NCBI RefSeq assembly: GCF_000226095.1
Contig: NC_016474.1
Span: 4,030,001-4,094,000 of the forward strand
Direction: 5' to 3'
Length of the DNA: 64,000 bases
DNA from: Thermothelomyces thermophilus ATCC 42464
Taxonomy: Eukaryota; Ascomycota; Sordariomycetes; Sordariales; Chaetomiaceae
The stretch's first letter is position 1. Every line of letters begins with the position of its first letter. Both the position numbers and the translations under genes were made by a program. Below, one piece after another: positions 1 through 12,714 of this stretch. The notes under the pieces were generated by a model that searched no databases, was not told where the DNA came from, and was given only the letters and a program-made list of their open reading frames with translations.

Positions 1-1539
1 GTCTAGTTATAGTCCTAAGGGTACGTATAGTAGGTAAACTAATCTACTCGATTCTAAGCTTCTAGTATATTCTCTTATTAATAGCGCTATAACTAGAACA
101 TTTACCATCTACTTGAGCATTTATAAAGCCAATAGAGTTAAGGAAGATTAGAATAAGAAAAGAAGGTCTATTTATTCTTTTGCTAATTTCTATAAACTTA
201 TCTTCTAGGTAGTTATAGTTTTCTAGCCCCCTTGTAAGACTTTGCTCGGGGGCTACTCTTTTCCCTACTCCCTGTCTTCTTTGTTAGACAGGTCGTCGTC
301 TTCCTTCTAATCCTTAGCCTCTAAGGTATTAATGTCGGTTCTCGACTAGTTCTACCATACCGGCCTTAAAGCAAAGGCGAAGTTATATTTAGTAATAAAG
401 TAACCCTTCTACCTATACTAGATATATACTCTAGCTACCTATTAGGCTATATATACTTCTAGATTAACCTATTTTGCCTATAGGGCGTTACCCCTACATT
501 TTCCTACCCTATCCTTATTAGGTCCCTTTCTCTATAGGTTAGTATACGATAAGTTAATTCTAGTTATTAATATATCTCTATTTACGTCCTTTTCTCTCTA
601 GAGTTTAGATACTACCTGCCACCCTTATATCTACTAATACTTGTTACTAAGCTAAAGAGCCTTAAGATCTATAGTAATCTTACGGTATTTCTTGACTACT
701 ATTATATAGTTATCCTAAGGAATTCCTTGTCCGACCGTTATATATTTGAGTTTCGGAGAGAGGTATTATTGTAATTTAATTAGGTATGACTCGTTACCCT
801 AAAGGAGGCCGCCTACCCTTAATAGCTTAGCCTTAAACCAAATAATGAAGGCAGTAAACGGTTTATCGTCTCTCTATTATAAGAATTCTAGTTCCGATAA
901 GGCTATCGTCTTCTTATAGGGGTTAGAGAAGATACTCTCGAGATATTAGAGAAACTAAGTTAGGTCGTACCTAACTTTCGGACCTATAGATTTATAATAG
1001 GCCGTAACTCGGGTCTATACCTAGCGTGTAAGGTTTCCTTGGATAAAGACCTATTGGTTATAATTAGAGCTAATGAAATCTCCATTAATTATAAAGATAT
1101 GTTCTATTATACTCTTCTATACTATAAAGAGTTCCTTTTTACCATTGAAAGGTTATCCGGTTAGGAGACGCTTCTACTACGGCTGTTAAGCTTTAAAGGG
1201 CACCCTAGCCGACTTAGGGGTTGGGACAGGTTACATTTAGGATGCCCGGAAAGTATCAATCGTAATATTCTACTATTCTACTACTACTTAAAGGGAGCAG
1301 ATAAGCTTCTATAATTCTACTAACCCTAAAGGCCTATATACTCCCGAATCTACTATAACTACATTATTAATAACTCCTTTAAGGAGTTACTACTAGTAAA
1401 AAGGTAGTTAAAATATGATATACTAGCTTTATAGTATCTATAGATAAGCGTATAATGTTTTATTCGACTATCTTAGGGAGGAAAAAGAAGAAAAATACAA
1501 GAGTTATACAGAGGAGTGCCTTTTAACCAATATATACGT

Positions 1540-1740
1540 ATGTGACCTAGGTAGGGCCTGGTTAGGCTCCGGGTTGGGCGCTAACCGGGCGTTGGCCGTG
1601 TATTTACCAGACGAGTTACGAACGAGTAACGAATGCTCTATAGACCCGTAGGGCGTACGTAAGTAGAGTAGGGTAGGTCCATTTTAGTGCCTAGGTAAAG
1701 CCTAGGCATTGTCTAGCCCGGGTGTAGCCTGGGCCTATAA
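1540..1740. repeat. GC-richer patch with short inverted repeats inside family 2
   Basis: About 200 bp is visibly richer in GC and CA/TG than its surroundings and contains a perfect 8-bp inverted repeat (TGCCTAGG at 1,688-1,695 and CCTAGGCA at 1,701-1,708), plus other GGGC/GCCC-type repeats. Recognisable integrase similarity stops just before it, so it may be a small insertion or a hypervariable end of the element. No coding potential is seen. Confidence 0.35.
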
Positions 1741-4700
1741 TAACTATAACTATTAGGAGTCCCTAACGAAGGAGGATATTACGGTTAATGAAGTTCTTTA
1801 CCGCTTTAGCTAATTTATTAGGTAGGACTTCGGCTTCTATAAATTCTAAAAGATCGTTATATGCCTCGAGGAGGAAATAGGGCTTCCCCCTCCAGTTAGA
1901 GGGCATGAACTAGATATCTAAGTACCATTTTGCAAATGGGATTAAAGAAGGTTCCGAATGTAAATATACCTTCCTAAATCTTTTGGTATCCTATACCTAG
2001 CACTCTAGGTGGGTATAAATCTAATCTACTACGTTAGTATATATTCCCTTCTAGTAATAGTAGTTAGTAACCCTCTAGTAAGTAGCTTCTCTGCCTTTAT
2101 GGCCTATCTCATTGTGGTAAGCCTAGAAAATTTGTTACCTTTCTTCTAGGGTATCTACTATATAACAAGGATTCTAGGTATCGTTTACTAGCTAAAGGAA
2201 TAGATAGCTCTTATCTACTAAATATTTAAGTACTTCCTTCTTAAATAGATATCGCTACTAGTATAGTCAGATAGCTATAGGTTCTTCTAGAGTGGTCAAG
2301 TACCGTGCGATAGCTCTAGAGTGTTTAAAGTATCCTTCTTTAAGGTTTAGGTCTATAGGTTTAGGAGGATCGCTAACGCGGTTAGTATAGATTTACATAT
2401 TAACCTAATCGTTAATATCCTCTTCGTTTGCTTTCTCTATCTAGTTAGATAGACTAGGAGGCTTTTATAAAAGTCTATTAGTAATAGCATTTTTAGAACC
2501 TGGAATATACTTAACCTTAAAGTCAAATAGCCGAATCTATACGATCTACTATATTATCAAGGCTCTAGGTATATTACTAGCCGTGCTATTTAACTAGTAA
2601 ACTAGGACAAGAGCGTCTATCTCTATAATGAAGTGAATACTAAAGAGGTACCGTTAGAAACGTTTTAATAGAAAAAGTAGTCTATAGAGCTCCTATTTAG
2701 TAGGGTCGTACCATTTCTCTGCCTTAGACTATATCTTACTCTTAAACCGGTATAGGTGCCTCTTCTTATTAGGGCTAACTTATTTAATGACTCCTCCTTA
2801 GCCGAAAAGATTTATATCGGTCATTAGGTATATCTAACTATACCTAAGGTTATCGAAAACAAGTAATATAAGGACCAGGGTAGTGGTTATTCGAGTTTAA
2901 AGTTTCTTTATAGCCTGCTATTAAGTAGGGCCTTATTCCTAATAGATATTCTTCTTTATTAGGTTATATAGTAGCCAAGCAATCGTAGTAAAGTGCTTTA
3001 TCTAGATCTAGTAGTAGCTAATAATCCCTAGAAAGGTATAAACATTCTTTAAATCTAAATAGGAAGTCTACTTAAGGATTTTCGTAACTTTGGCATTATT
3101 AGGTAGTCACCCTTTAGGTATATAGAGGTAGCCAAGTAACATCACTTATAGGCGGTACTACTAGGATTTCCTAGCTATAATAATAGCTCTGGCAAGTTTA
3201 GCGTTTAGGAGAACTATATTAACGTTTTAGAGGTATTTGACTATAAACTTCCGTAACTTAGGGGTAACTTCTTCCCTATTATGGTCAGACCGTGGCCCCT
3301 TTATATAGATATTATCTAGGTAAACGCGGCAGATATCCGGAATCAGGTTCTAGAAGATCTAGGTCATCGCTCGTTAAAACTAGGCAATAGAGTTTATTCT
3401 ACCTATAGGGAGGGTATATATCCAGAAGAGGCTAATAGGCATTTAAAAGGTTATAAGGTCCTAGCTCTATTTATTAAGGCTGACTTAGTTATACCTAGAA
3501 AATGGGTCTAAAAGAGAGATAACTTCATAATTACTAAAGTCTTTACTAAATTCCTCTATAGCTAGTAATATAAATATATCCTATATAGTTATAGCGTTAG
3601 CTTTCTAGGTATCATTAATTAGCCGGAGACCGTTATCCTTTTTAAGGACTAGAAACTAGTTATTATAATAGCTCCTATAGCTAGGCTTAATAATCCTACG
3701 CTAGATCTGCTATTTTAGGAGGTTAATAACCTTTGGCATTAATAGCTTCAGGATAGGGATACTCTTTAATTACTATACTATATAAGGAATAGTCTAGATA
3801 ACCTAAGGAAGGATAATGTTAGGGTAAATCTACCTATATTTAGTGAAATCCTACGCTAGGGCGGCCTCTCGGTTCTATAAGACCTATACAAAGAGTTCCT
3901 TTTCCTAGTTAGATAGAAAGCTTTCTATAGATGTAAGTAGTGCCTTAAGCCATTTGGCTATAAGCCGTGTCCTAGGCTCTAGGTCCGAAAACCGTAGTAT
4001 AATAAGGCTATCCTACTCTAACCTAAACTTTATCTTTTTAATGGCTTCCCCTAGGCGCCGTTCCTACTAGTTAGGGTCACCGTTAGGTATCGAACTATTG
4101 CTAATAGCTATATCTATAGGGTAAACTTTTCTAGCTATAGACTTTTATATAGTAAACGTCCGTACCTCCTATAACCCTTTTCTAACCTCTGATGTAAGTT
4201 TCCTAAACGTTTTCCGTCTATCTAGATAGCTAGGCTCGTCCGTTTCGCCCTCTATTTCCTAATATCTCCGTTTTAAAGTGTCCTATCTAGTAAGACAAAA
4301 TGTCGAAACTTTAGTAAGTATATTAATAAGAGGTAGACAAGAAATCCTTAGTATTATATTAAAAATAGCTTTACTAGCCTAATTATTAAGAAATCTAAGT
4401 AGAATTTTACTATTCTAAATGTTAGTAAATGTAGGGGTAGTAGTAGTTATTATAACTAGATGCTAAAGTTCGTCCCTTATAAGTTAATATTTTCTTTCGA
4501 ACGTCGTTTTAGCTATAATATCTAAGATAACCGACACTTTAATTAATTTATTCTTGGCGATAATGTTTACTATGACTAGATAGTTAGCTTTATAATTGAA
4601 CGTTAGGCTTGTATTATAGATAAATGGTATACCTAGTAAGATTTGGTAATTATTAGTATCTCTATCTAAAACGAAGAAATGCTTATAGATCGAGATAGCC

Positions 4701-5605
4701 CTTAAGATAATTATATTAACTATTTCCCTAGTAAATGGCCTATTATTATAAAGACCTCAGGAAATTATTATCGTTATCTATATAGGGAGACGGTATCTTT
4801 ATACTAAGCTAAGGGTAATTATATTATACTTAGATCTAGTGTCGATTAGAGTAAGTACCTTTTTACCCCTTAGATCTTTAAAGTTATAATGGAGCGTTAG
4901 TAATATATATATCTATATAAGTATACCTATCTAGATCTTTTAGCTAGTAGAAAGCGTATAGATCGGAGCCTAGAAGGATATTTCGATTTCTTCTAAATTT
5001 AGCTAGTCTCGTTATCTAATAAGGTAGTTATTCTGGAAACCGTCTATTATGATAGCCTACTAACTATTACTAATAACCCTTAGAAATACTAGAACTATAA
5101 TTATAGACTCTTCTTCCTTAATACTACTCTATCTACCTAGATGGCTAAGGTATGTCTTAACCTCTTATAGCACTCTCCCTCTTGTTTGTAAAGCTAGCTT
5201 ATTAGGGAAAGGAATAGCTAAGCCTTTATATTTAATTACCTCCTAAGAACTTTTATAATCCTGCTTAAGGAATATAAGTAGCGCGTTCTTAAACGCTAAG
5301 GAGATCCCTAAGACCTTATTAATAATAAGTATCTTTGCTTAAAGAGCTTTACTAACTAGAGAGACTATATTATAAGTTATATTTTCCTTGGTCGATTTCT
5401 CCAATTCCTTAAAGCGAATAGTTCGTTTCTATCTAGCTAGGGGGAAAGCTCCCTTACTACCTAGATCGGCAGCCCTCTTAGTAGTAACTATAACCCCTTA
5501 GCTTATAGCTAGAGGGTAAGCTCCTCTTACTTCTATATTCCTTTTTAGTAATTAAATAGTCTTTACTTTATTAGTCCCTTCTTACTAGATAGAATCCTAT
5601 ATTAG

Positions 5606-5610
5606 CTTAT
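5606..5610. repeat. Target-site duplication CTTAT (left) of outer family-1 element
   Basis: CTTAT directly precedes the left LTR and is repeated at 20,786-20,790 directly after the right LTR. Confidence 0.95.
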
Positions 5611-6058
5611 TGTGACGAACCCAACTTAGACTTCTTCTAAAAGGGTCCAGACGGAGGTAGGTGAAGCGGGACAAGCAGGCAGGTCGTCTAAGGGATTCGG
5701 TAAAGCCAAAGGGTTCATAACAACACTTAGAGTTGTCTCTTACAGTAATCAGCAATACTTGGTATAAGTACTGTGATTATAATTATTACCACTAGCAAAC
5801 TCCTAGAGTCTACTATAACGAGTGACTAGCTAGCTATATATATATAATAGTCTATCCTTCTTCAATAGTTATTACTAGTACCACTTCTCCTTTCACTTCG
5901 TAATCCTACGTTATTGACGGTGACATGTTATTATCACTAGTGAAGACCTTAGTCTTGGCAGTAATAATCTTCTGATTGGTCCGTCGAGTGATTAGCTATC
6001 GGAATGTCCCGTGTCCTAGCTACAGCCTGCCAGGCCGTCTATATGCTTATCCGTGACA
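5611..6058 (-). repeat. 3' LTR of outer family-1 element
   Basis: The 448-bp LTR starts TGTGACGAAC and ends CCGTGACA. Its termini match the inner LTR, but the middle (about 5,840-6,045) is a different sequence, shared with the third element at 54,294: LTR subfamily A. Confidence 0.93.
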
Positions 6059-6185
6059 CGATGCCCTTCCTTTGAGGCTTTTAACCTAAAAGCCCTCTTA
6101 GGTTGTTTCAAATAGCGCTAACAACCCTTTGCTTATAAGTACTACATTCTCCCTATTTCTGTATCGTGGTTGCCATGCTGATAAA

Positions 6186-6404
6186 ATGCCGATAGAGAAA
6201 CGGAAGTCGTATTCTGCACGTTACCGTGCTTCCCTTGCTTAGAACATCGCTAAGAACGGTTTTATTGTTATGCCTTGCTCTTGGTACGCATCGTAAGGCC
6301 TTGTCTGTAAAATGATCGTATATATAAAGCGTTACGAGGCCTGTGTTTATTAAGGTCGTTCTTATGATGGCTCTGGCATCCTGCTTTCTTCCTATAAGCT
6401 TATC

Positions 6405-6459
<55 letters not shown>

Positions 6460-6865
6460 ATGATTCCTAATGTTTGTTCTAGTGGATCGTATTCTTTAGG
6501 AGCAGCATTATATCAAAGATGCTAAACGTCATGCCGAACTTGAGCTAGATAAATCCTAATGCTGTCTAGAAGAGGCCTAGCGTAAGTTATCTAAAAAGCT
6601 TACATAGCTCCGGCGTCTTCGTCAGTAGAAGGAGTTTTTAGTAGAGAAAGGTGCTAATATAGTAGCACGTGGTCTATTGACCTTAGACAAGTTAGAGGAG
6701 GTTAAGCGGCAAGAGACGCCTACTATACCCTTGTCACAGATTAATGATGCCGTCGATGCTGTTGACTAGGGCGCTATCTTTGGTTCTATCCCGGGTTTTC
6801 CTTTGGTCGATCCGGGTTCTGCCGGTAGAACTATTCTAGTTTCTCAGGGCAGTTCAAATTCTTGA
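6186..6865 (+). pseudogene. Antisense Zn2Cys6/coiled-coil ORF of outer family-1 copy (degraded)
   Basis: Read on the plus strand, opposite to pol, this is the counterpart of the ORF at 12,715. The ATG at 6,186 is followed by a cysteine-cluster region in which the six expected ligand positions read C, Y, C, Y, C, Y at the same spacing as the inner copy. The tyrosines are TAY codons, as expected from RIP of TGY. Several TAG/TAA stops break the frame. The downstream part (about 6,505-6,740, another frame) encodes an acidic/basic helical segment with an LRRLRQ-type motif, matching the inner coiled coil. The last codons keep CAG where the inner copy has TAG, so the frame runs on to TGA at 6,863-6,865, overlapping the pol stop at 6,831. 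A 47-nt T tract lies between the two parts. Confidence 0.65.
6410..6456. repeat. Poly(T) tract of 47 nt
   Basis: An uninterrupted T run sits inside the antisense gene of the outer element, at the position of the inner copy's putative intron. The third element has only a short broken T tract near 55,088-55,103, so this is a local expansion. Confidence 0.95.
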
Positions 6866-9800
6866 CTAGTTCCTATAAATTGTCTTCTAGTCTGAAATCA
6901 AGCTATTTAACTAGGTACTATAGTTCTCTATTAATAATATATAAATCTAGAATTTCTTTGACGTCCTATTCTTCCTCTTTGTCCTTTGCTTCGATATATA
7001 TAGCAACCTTAGCGTTCTTTAGTACTGGTTCGAGAAGCGAAATATGAAAAACATCTATCTATAGTTATATAGATAATAGTAACGATAGTTAGTAGTTAGA
7101 TGTCGAAATTCGTTCTTTGATAACGAAGGGTCTAACCTTCTTAAAGTCTAGCTTCGTACTTAGTCATTTAGTTCGTAAGTTCCATATAATCAAGTAGACT
7201 TTGTCTCCCTTCTCTAGGTAAGGTCCCTTAAGCCTATATTTATCATAGTAGCTCTTTATTCTAGTCTTGACAAACTCGAGTTCCTTTTTAAGCTTTTTAT
7301 ATAATGTGTATATTTGTTCCGCTTTGACTGCTGCTCTTAGCACTATGACCTCTGGTCCTTGCCTAAGGTCTGCTTTATATCTGTAGTTTACGAAGAACGA
7401 TATGACTTTGGTCGTTTCCGTTGGTGTCGTGTTATAAGCGAGTTATACTATTAGCAATAGCATGACTTAGTCGTTTTACTAGTAGTTAACATAAGAGCGG
7501 AGGTACTGCTTAATAACTTGGTTTAGTCGCTCTGTTTGTCTATTAGTCTGTAGGTAATATGCCGTTGACAGCTTACTATTAATGCCTAATCGTTGTATTA
7601 ACGCTTGCTAGAACTTCGACACGAACTTGGTGTCTCTGTCGGTGATCTATTCTTACGGCCAAGTATATACTAATATAACTTGCCGATAGATTATATCTAC
7701 TAACTGTTCCGCTGTCTAGGACTCCTTATAGGGAAAGAAGTATGCCTACTTAGTCAGGCAATCTACTATAGTAAGAATACTATCGTAGGTTACTCCTATA
7801 GCTATGTCCTTAGATTCTAGCAGCTTTGTAATAAAGTCTATTATGACTAAACTCTATAGTTTGTCAGCTATTAGTAGTAGCTAAAGTAGCCTATACAGCT
7901 TGTGTCATGCCGTTTTGCTCTGATTACAGATGTCGTAGTTCTGTATGACTTCCTTAACTCGTGCTGTCAACTATAGGAAGTCATAGTATTTCTTGACTTG
8001 TACGACAGTCTTTATAACTCCTTTATATCCTCCGAGTTTTGACTTATAGAGTTCTCGAATCATCCGTAGCTATTAATCTTTGTCGTAGATATACGCTTTG
8101 CCTTAGTACTAGAGTTTCCTATCTCTTTCTTCCACTCCGTTAGGTACTAGTGGTCTAGGTGCTGCTTAATACTATGCCTCGTTGATCCTTTCTTCTCGAA
8201 AGATTATATAGCATTCTAGGAACGAGTCAAGTAGATTATCTTCTATAGGTGTCTACGTTTTATGATGTAGCGTTCCGTCTGTTTGTTCCTTAAATAATAG
8301 TAGTGTTATTCCCGTTCGTCCTTTTATATAATCTATTCGTCGGCTTAAGATGTCCGCTTATACGTTTTCTTTGCCCTTCTTATAGCAAATCTTAAAGTTA
8401 AATTCCGTGAGGAATTCTACCTATTATATTTATCGTCCATTAAGCTCCTTCGTCGTCATAAAGTATTGTAGGTTCTTATAATCTATATATACTTATACCG
8501 GTTTAATCGTACTACTAAGGTATAGTCGCTATTCCTTAAAAGCTTTGATAATCACAAGTAGTTCCTTGTTATAGATTAGATAATTAAGACGTGGTCTATC
8601 AAGCTTCTTTAAAAAGAAGGCTATAGGATATAGCTTTCCTTATCTATCTCGTTATCCTAATTGTCCTCTAATAGCGTAGTCTAAAGCGTCCGTTTCTACC
8701 TTAAATGGCTTCTTAGGGTCTAGTAGTACTAGTACTAGATCTTTAGTAATAGCGTTACGGATCTACGTAAATGCTTGCTCGTGTCGCTCTTCCTATTGGA
8801 ATTTAGTGTTCTTCTTGGTAAGTTCGTATAAAGGTCGTACGATCGCTCTAAAGTTCCTAATAAATATTCGGTAGAAGTTCGTAAATCCGATAAAGCTTTA
8901 TACTTCTATAACTAACGTCGGTTATAGCCAATTCTTAATGGCTTTAATCTTTAAAGGTTCTATCTAGATTTATCCTAGGGATATTTCGTATCCTAAAAAG
9001 ACTGTCTTCTTAATATAGAATTTGCTCTTTTCCTTATTAACTAATAGCTTATATATGTATAGCGTGTCTAGTACTACTTTTACGTGCCTCCGGTGTTTGT
9101 CTATTGTCTTAGAGAAGATAAGTATATTGTCAAGATAATATACTATAAATTTGTCGAGAAAGGGTTGGATAGCTTGATTAATTAGGGCTTAGAACGTTAC
9201 TAGCGCGTTCGTAAGTCCGAATGGCATGACGAGGTACTTATAGTAGCCATAGGGTATCCTAAAGGCCGTTTTCCACTTGTTGCCTTCTTTGATCTATATA
9301 TAGTTATAGGCCGATGGCAAGTTAAGACATATAAAATATTAGGCTCCTACTAACTAATCTCGGAGCCATAAGATTAGCGGTAACAGGTATCGGTTTTTCA
9401 CAGTCTGTTCGTTAAGTTGCCGATAGTCAATATATAACTATAGCTTTCTATCTTTCTTAGGCACAAACAGGATTAGGTAGCCTGCTAGTGATGTTAACAG
9501 GCAGATATATCCTCTTCGAAGGTTTTCCTCTAAATATCGCTTAAGTTCTTCGTTCTATATCTAGCTTATATAGTAAATCTTAAAGAACTTTAGTCATGCT
9601 CCTTTCTTAAGCTTAATCTCGTAATCCTATAGGCCATATTCTAGTAGTCCTTCTAGATATTTCGGTTCGAATGCTAGGTATCTTTCGTATTCCTTTGGTA
9701 CTTCCCTAGTCTTGTCTCGTCTCTCGGTTTTCTAGTAGTATACGAACTTGGTTCCGTCTATAGCGATGCTAGCAATTTCTCCTATCCTAACCTACTACTC

Positions 9801-12159
9801 TAATTACAATGCTCCGCATTTGTCAATAGAGAGAATAGCTATCGGCGATTTAGCTCGTTCCTCCTGTCGCGATATCGATATCATTATACCGCCTCTTCTA
9901 GAGTCCGTAGTGGTCTGCCTGCTACTATCTGTCTCTTGTAGTAGATCTGTAGGATATGCCTTTCCTTAAGTATCGTCTGCTCGTGATCCTTGTATACTCC
10001 CTATCTTACTAGTCGAATACGACTCCGTTCGGGGTTGTAGGTAGCTACCATTCTTCTAGCTAATATCTAGGTTATAGTCTTTATACTATAATAACCCTAA
10101 TATTATATCTTTATCATTACCTATATCTATAATACTAAATATAACTACTATAGTCTTTCCTACTATAGTAATATTAATTAGTTTGGTCTCCTTATATACC
10201 TATTACGTTAGAAATAGCCCTTTGACTATACTATGCTTCTGCTTCATTCTCTAGGGTATCTATAGCTAATTTATAAGTGTTAGCGAAATTAGATTTATCT
10301 CTGCTCTACTATCTATTAGTACGAGCATTTCGTACTGTTTCTACTATGCTGTTATCTATAATCGCTTGTCTTGCTGCCGTCGTCTAAAGATTATAGCGAT
10401 TTCCTATATTTCTGCTAGGAGGTCTCGATATAGTAGTCTCTTACGCTAGTCCCTCCTATACTATGCTACCACTCGCCGCTATACGGGCGTTAATGGTTTC
10501 CGGGCCCCTTAAAGGGCCCTAACCTGTTTCCTAGGTTAGTGCTAACCTCTTCGATTGTTTGGCTAATAGCAGCTTCGTCAATTGTGCTTATTTCTATAAG
10601 CCATTAAGTGCTTATAGCCTTCTACCATTAGGTCTATTCTACTTTCCGTTATACGTACCATAGCTTTATCTAAAGCTCCCGAATTTGTAATTTCTTTTCT
10701 TCCGTATAATAGAGGCAATTATTGCTCTAGTACGAGTCTTATATATCTTGTCCGGTTCCGTAGTACCTAGGCTAGGCTCGTCTTAGAACTATCGTAATGC
10801 TTTCTAAATTGCAGGCTTCGATCTTCTAGAGCAATTCGGCCGCTCTATTTCCTATATCGTAGACCTATTCTACAGGGCGTAAGCTTCTGTCCTCATTTCC
10901 TTATCAGGTCGGCCAGTAATTGTTTTCGAATTTGTCGCGGAAGTAGTATTAGCATTCGTATACCACACACTAGAACTAGGGCACTTATATATATGCCTCG
11001 TGTTAAGGGTATAGTCGTGTAGCGTTACCTAGGAGGTATTAGAATTCTTTCCTAAATCCTTCCTATTATATATAGACTATAGGTACTCTAGTGCTAATAT
11101 AGGAATATTTCTTCTAGTAGCTTTCCTATATACGCTCGTCTTTTCCACGGTTCGCGTATATAAACTGGTATTCTAGGTTCTATACGTCGTTATTAAGTTA
11201 TTAGCCGTCAAGATACTTAGTATAGCTATTAGGCCTATCGTATATCATAGGCTATTCTCCTTTAATAGTTTCTACGATATATTAGAGTTCCCTTATTTTG
11301 TCCCTCATTCTATCACTCTACTAGGCAAGTCAAATCAAGCGCCCATCCCGTTCGTATAGTTCCGTATTAAGCCGAAAAACTTTATTATAGTACTATTCGA
11401 TTCGTTCCTAGAGGAATAGAACATTAGGTCTAGGTCTTTCGATTCCTTAGGTATCGGTTATCTACGATCCATCCCGCCTCTACGTAACCGTAAAACCCTA
11501 CTACCTCAAGACTAGGAGAATCGAAGCTAGCAGTACATATTCTCCTGCTATGTCCCATTCGGCAAGACTTGTCTCTAGGTCTATAGTGACCAGTTTAGAG
11601 TATGGTGCTTGTTCGTCTTTACTATTGTCATTATATCCGAGACTATCCGTATCACTGCCCCTGTCTTTGTAGCTTATAGCTACTACTTCGATAACATCCT
11701 TAGTAGTTTTGTTAATAGTTATAATTTCCCTTCTAGGGACTATCTTTTACTCTTTCTTTAGGCTATAACATTCTTACTTATAGTGCCCTTTCTTTCTGTA
11801 GTTATAGTAGGTAACATTAGACTTGTCTTTAGTTATCTTCTTCTAGTCCTACTTCTACGTTATATCTATATCTATAGCTCTAGGGTACATCCTATATAAG
11901 GTACTAATATACGCTCGCTTTTTCTTGTCGTTAGCCTTAACTATAGTTCCGTTTATTCGACCTCGTTTCTACTACTCTTATATATAGAGTCGATTATCGA
12001 TTCTAATAGCCTATATAATATATTTATCTAGGGTCTTAGGCTGATTATACTTATATAGCTTGTCCTTAACCTTTTCCTTTAAGCCATTATAGAACAATTA
12101 TATTAATGCCTTGTCGTTAAGCTAAGACTTAAGCATGTCCTATCTAAACTATATAACGT
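6831..12159 (-). pseudogene. Gag-pol of outer family-1 element, pol-side part (RIP-degraded)
   Basis: This is the minus-strand gag-pol relic of the outer copy, continuing upstream at 19,714-20,310. Domain order matches the inner copy. The pol stop is near 6,831, with the integrase C-terminal and chromodomain region about 6,850-7,200 and the integrase core about 7,350-7,850. RNase H lies about 8,600-8,720, the RT box near 9,121-9,140 (YLDN instead of YLDD), and the CCHC knuckle region about 11,770-11,815. Numerous TAG/TAA codons and Trp/Gln/Cys losses fit C-to-T and G-to-A changes. It is not translatable. Confidence 0.8.
12155..12159. repeat. Target-site duplication AACGT (left) of inner family-1 element
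   Basis: AACGT lies directly before the inner left LTR and recurs at 19,714-19,718. Joining the flanks through one copy restores the outer gag sequence, matching the uninterrupted inner gag around 18,653-18,670. Confidence 0.95.
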
Positions 12160-12587
12160 TGTGACGAACCCAACTCAGACTTCTTCTGAAAGGGTCCAGA
12201 CGGAGGTGGATTGAGCAGGACAAGCAGGCGGGTCGTCTGAGGGATTCGGTGAAGCCAAAGGGTTCACAACAACACTTAGAGTTGTCTCTCACAGTAATCA
12301 ACAATGCTCGGTATGAGTACTGTGATTGTGATTGTTACTACTGGTGAACTCCCAGAGTCCACTATAACGAGTGACTATTTACATGCATATATACTCCTAG
12401 GATCACTAGCAGTCGTGGTGATCATTCATACTGGCTCACCTGGCTCATATCGTGAGCCAGTGATCCTCTGTTGGGATCATTTCTTGCCAAGCGTGATCCT
12501 GTCCTGATTGGTCCATCATTCCTTCGGCTTGATTGGCCCGTTCGTGCCAGTGGCTCAGGCGGCATCTGTATACATATTTCCGTGACA
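12160..12587 (-). repeat. 3' LTR of inner family-1 element
   Basis: The 428-bp LTR runs from TGTGACGAAC to CCGTGACA. The same length is found at 19,286-19,713. The internal part (about 12,370-12,570) is unrelated to subfamily A, so this is LTR subfamily B. Confidence 0.95.
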
Positions 12588-12592
12588 CGATG

Positions 12593-12602
12593 CCCTCCCT
12601 CC
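12593..12602 (-). promoter_or_regulatory. Polypurine tract of inner element
   Basis: On the element strand this reads GGAGGGAGGG, five bases from the 3' LTR, the expected place for the plus-strand DNA primer of reverse transcription. Confidence 0.7.
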
Positions 12603-12714
12603 GAGGCTTTCGACCTAAAAGCCCTCTTTTAGGCCGTTTCAAATAGCGCTAACATCCTTTCCACATATACCTTGTAATTTTTTCCCTTTTCCTGTACTAC
12701 TGGTGACTGACAAG

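Larger units (their letters stand above)
1..5610 (-). mobile_element. Family-2 Ty3/gypsy-type retrotransposon, left copy, pol part (RIP-degraded)
   Basis: This is the pol portion of a heavily mutated LTR-type element read on the minus strand; it continues past the window edge. Reverse translation shows RT pieces around 3,622-3,646 (KKDNGLRL) and a catalytic box at 3,311-3,322 reading YLDN, where YLDD is expected. RNase H-like sequence lies near 2,550-2,640. The integrase zinc-binding region (GHKGREAT) is near 2,085-2,120, with integrase core similarity near 1,790-2,000. Frames are broken mainly by TAG, consistent with TGG or CAG altered by RIP. The element resumes at 20,791 after the family-1 insertion. 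No 3' LTR is visible. Family assignment is by motif recognition; exact limits are unknown. Confidence 0.75.

Noticed and set aside
6343-6525. Short plus-strand frame containing a Phe run
   Set aside because: The Phe run is only the poly(T) tract; the frame is part of the degraded antisense gene region and not a separate protein.
12445-12642. Open frames inside the inner LTR (both strands) and the repeated frame at 19,430-19,633
   Set aside because: They lie in regulatory LTR sequence, are duplicated because the LTR is duplicated, and show no protein features.
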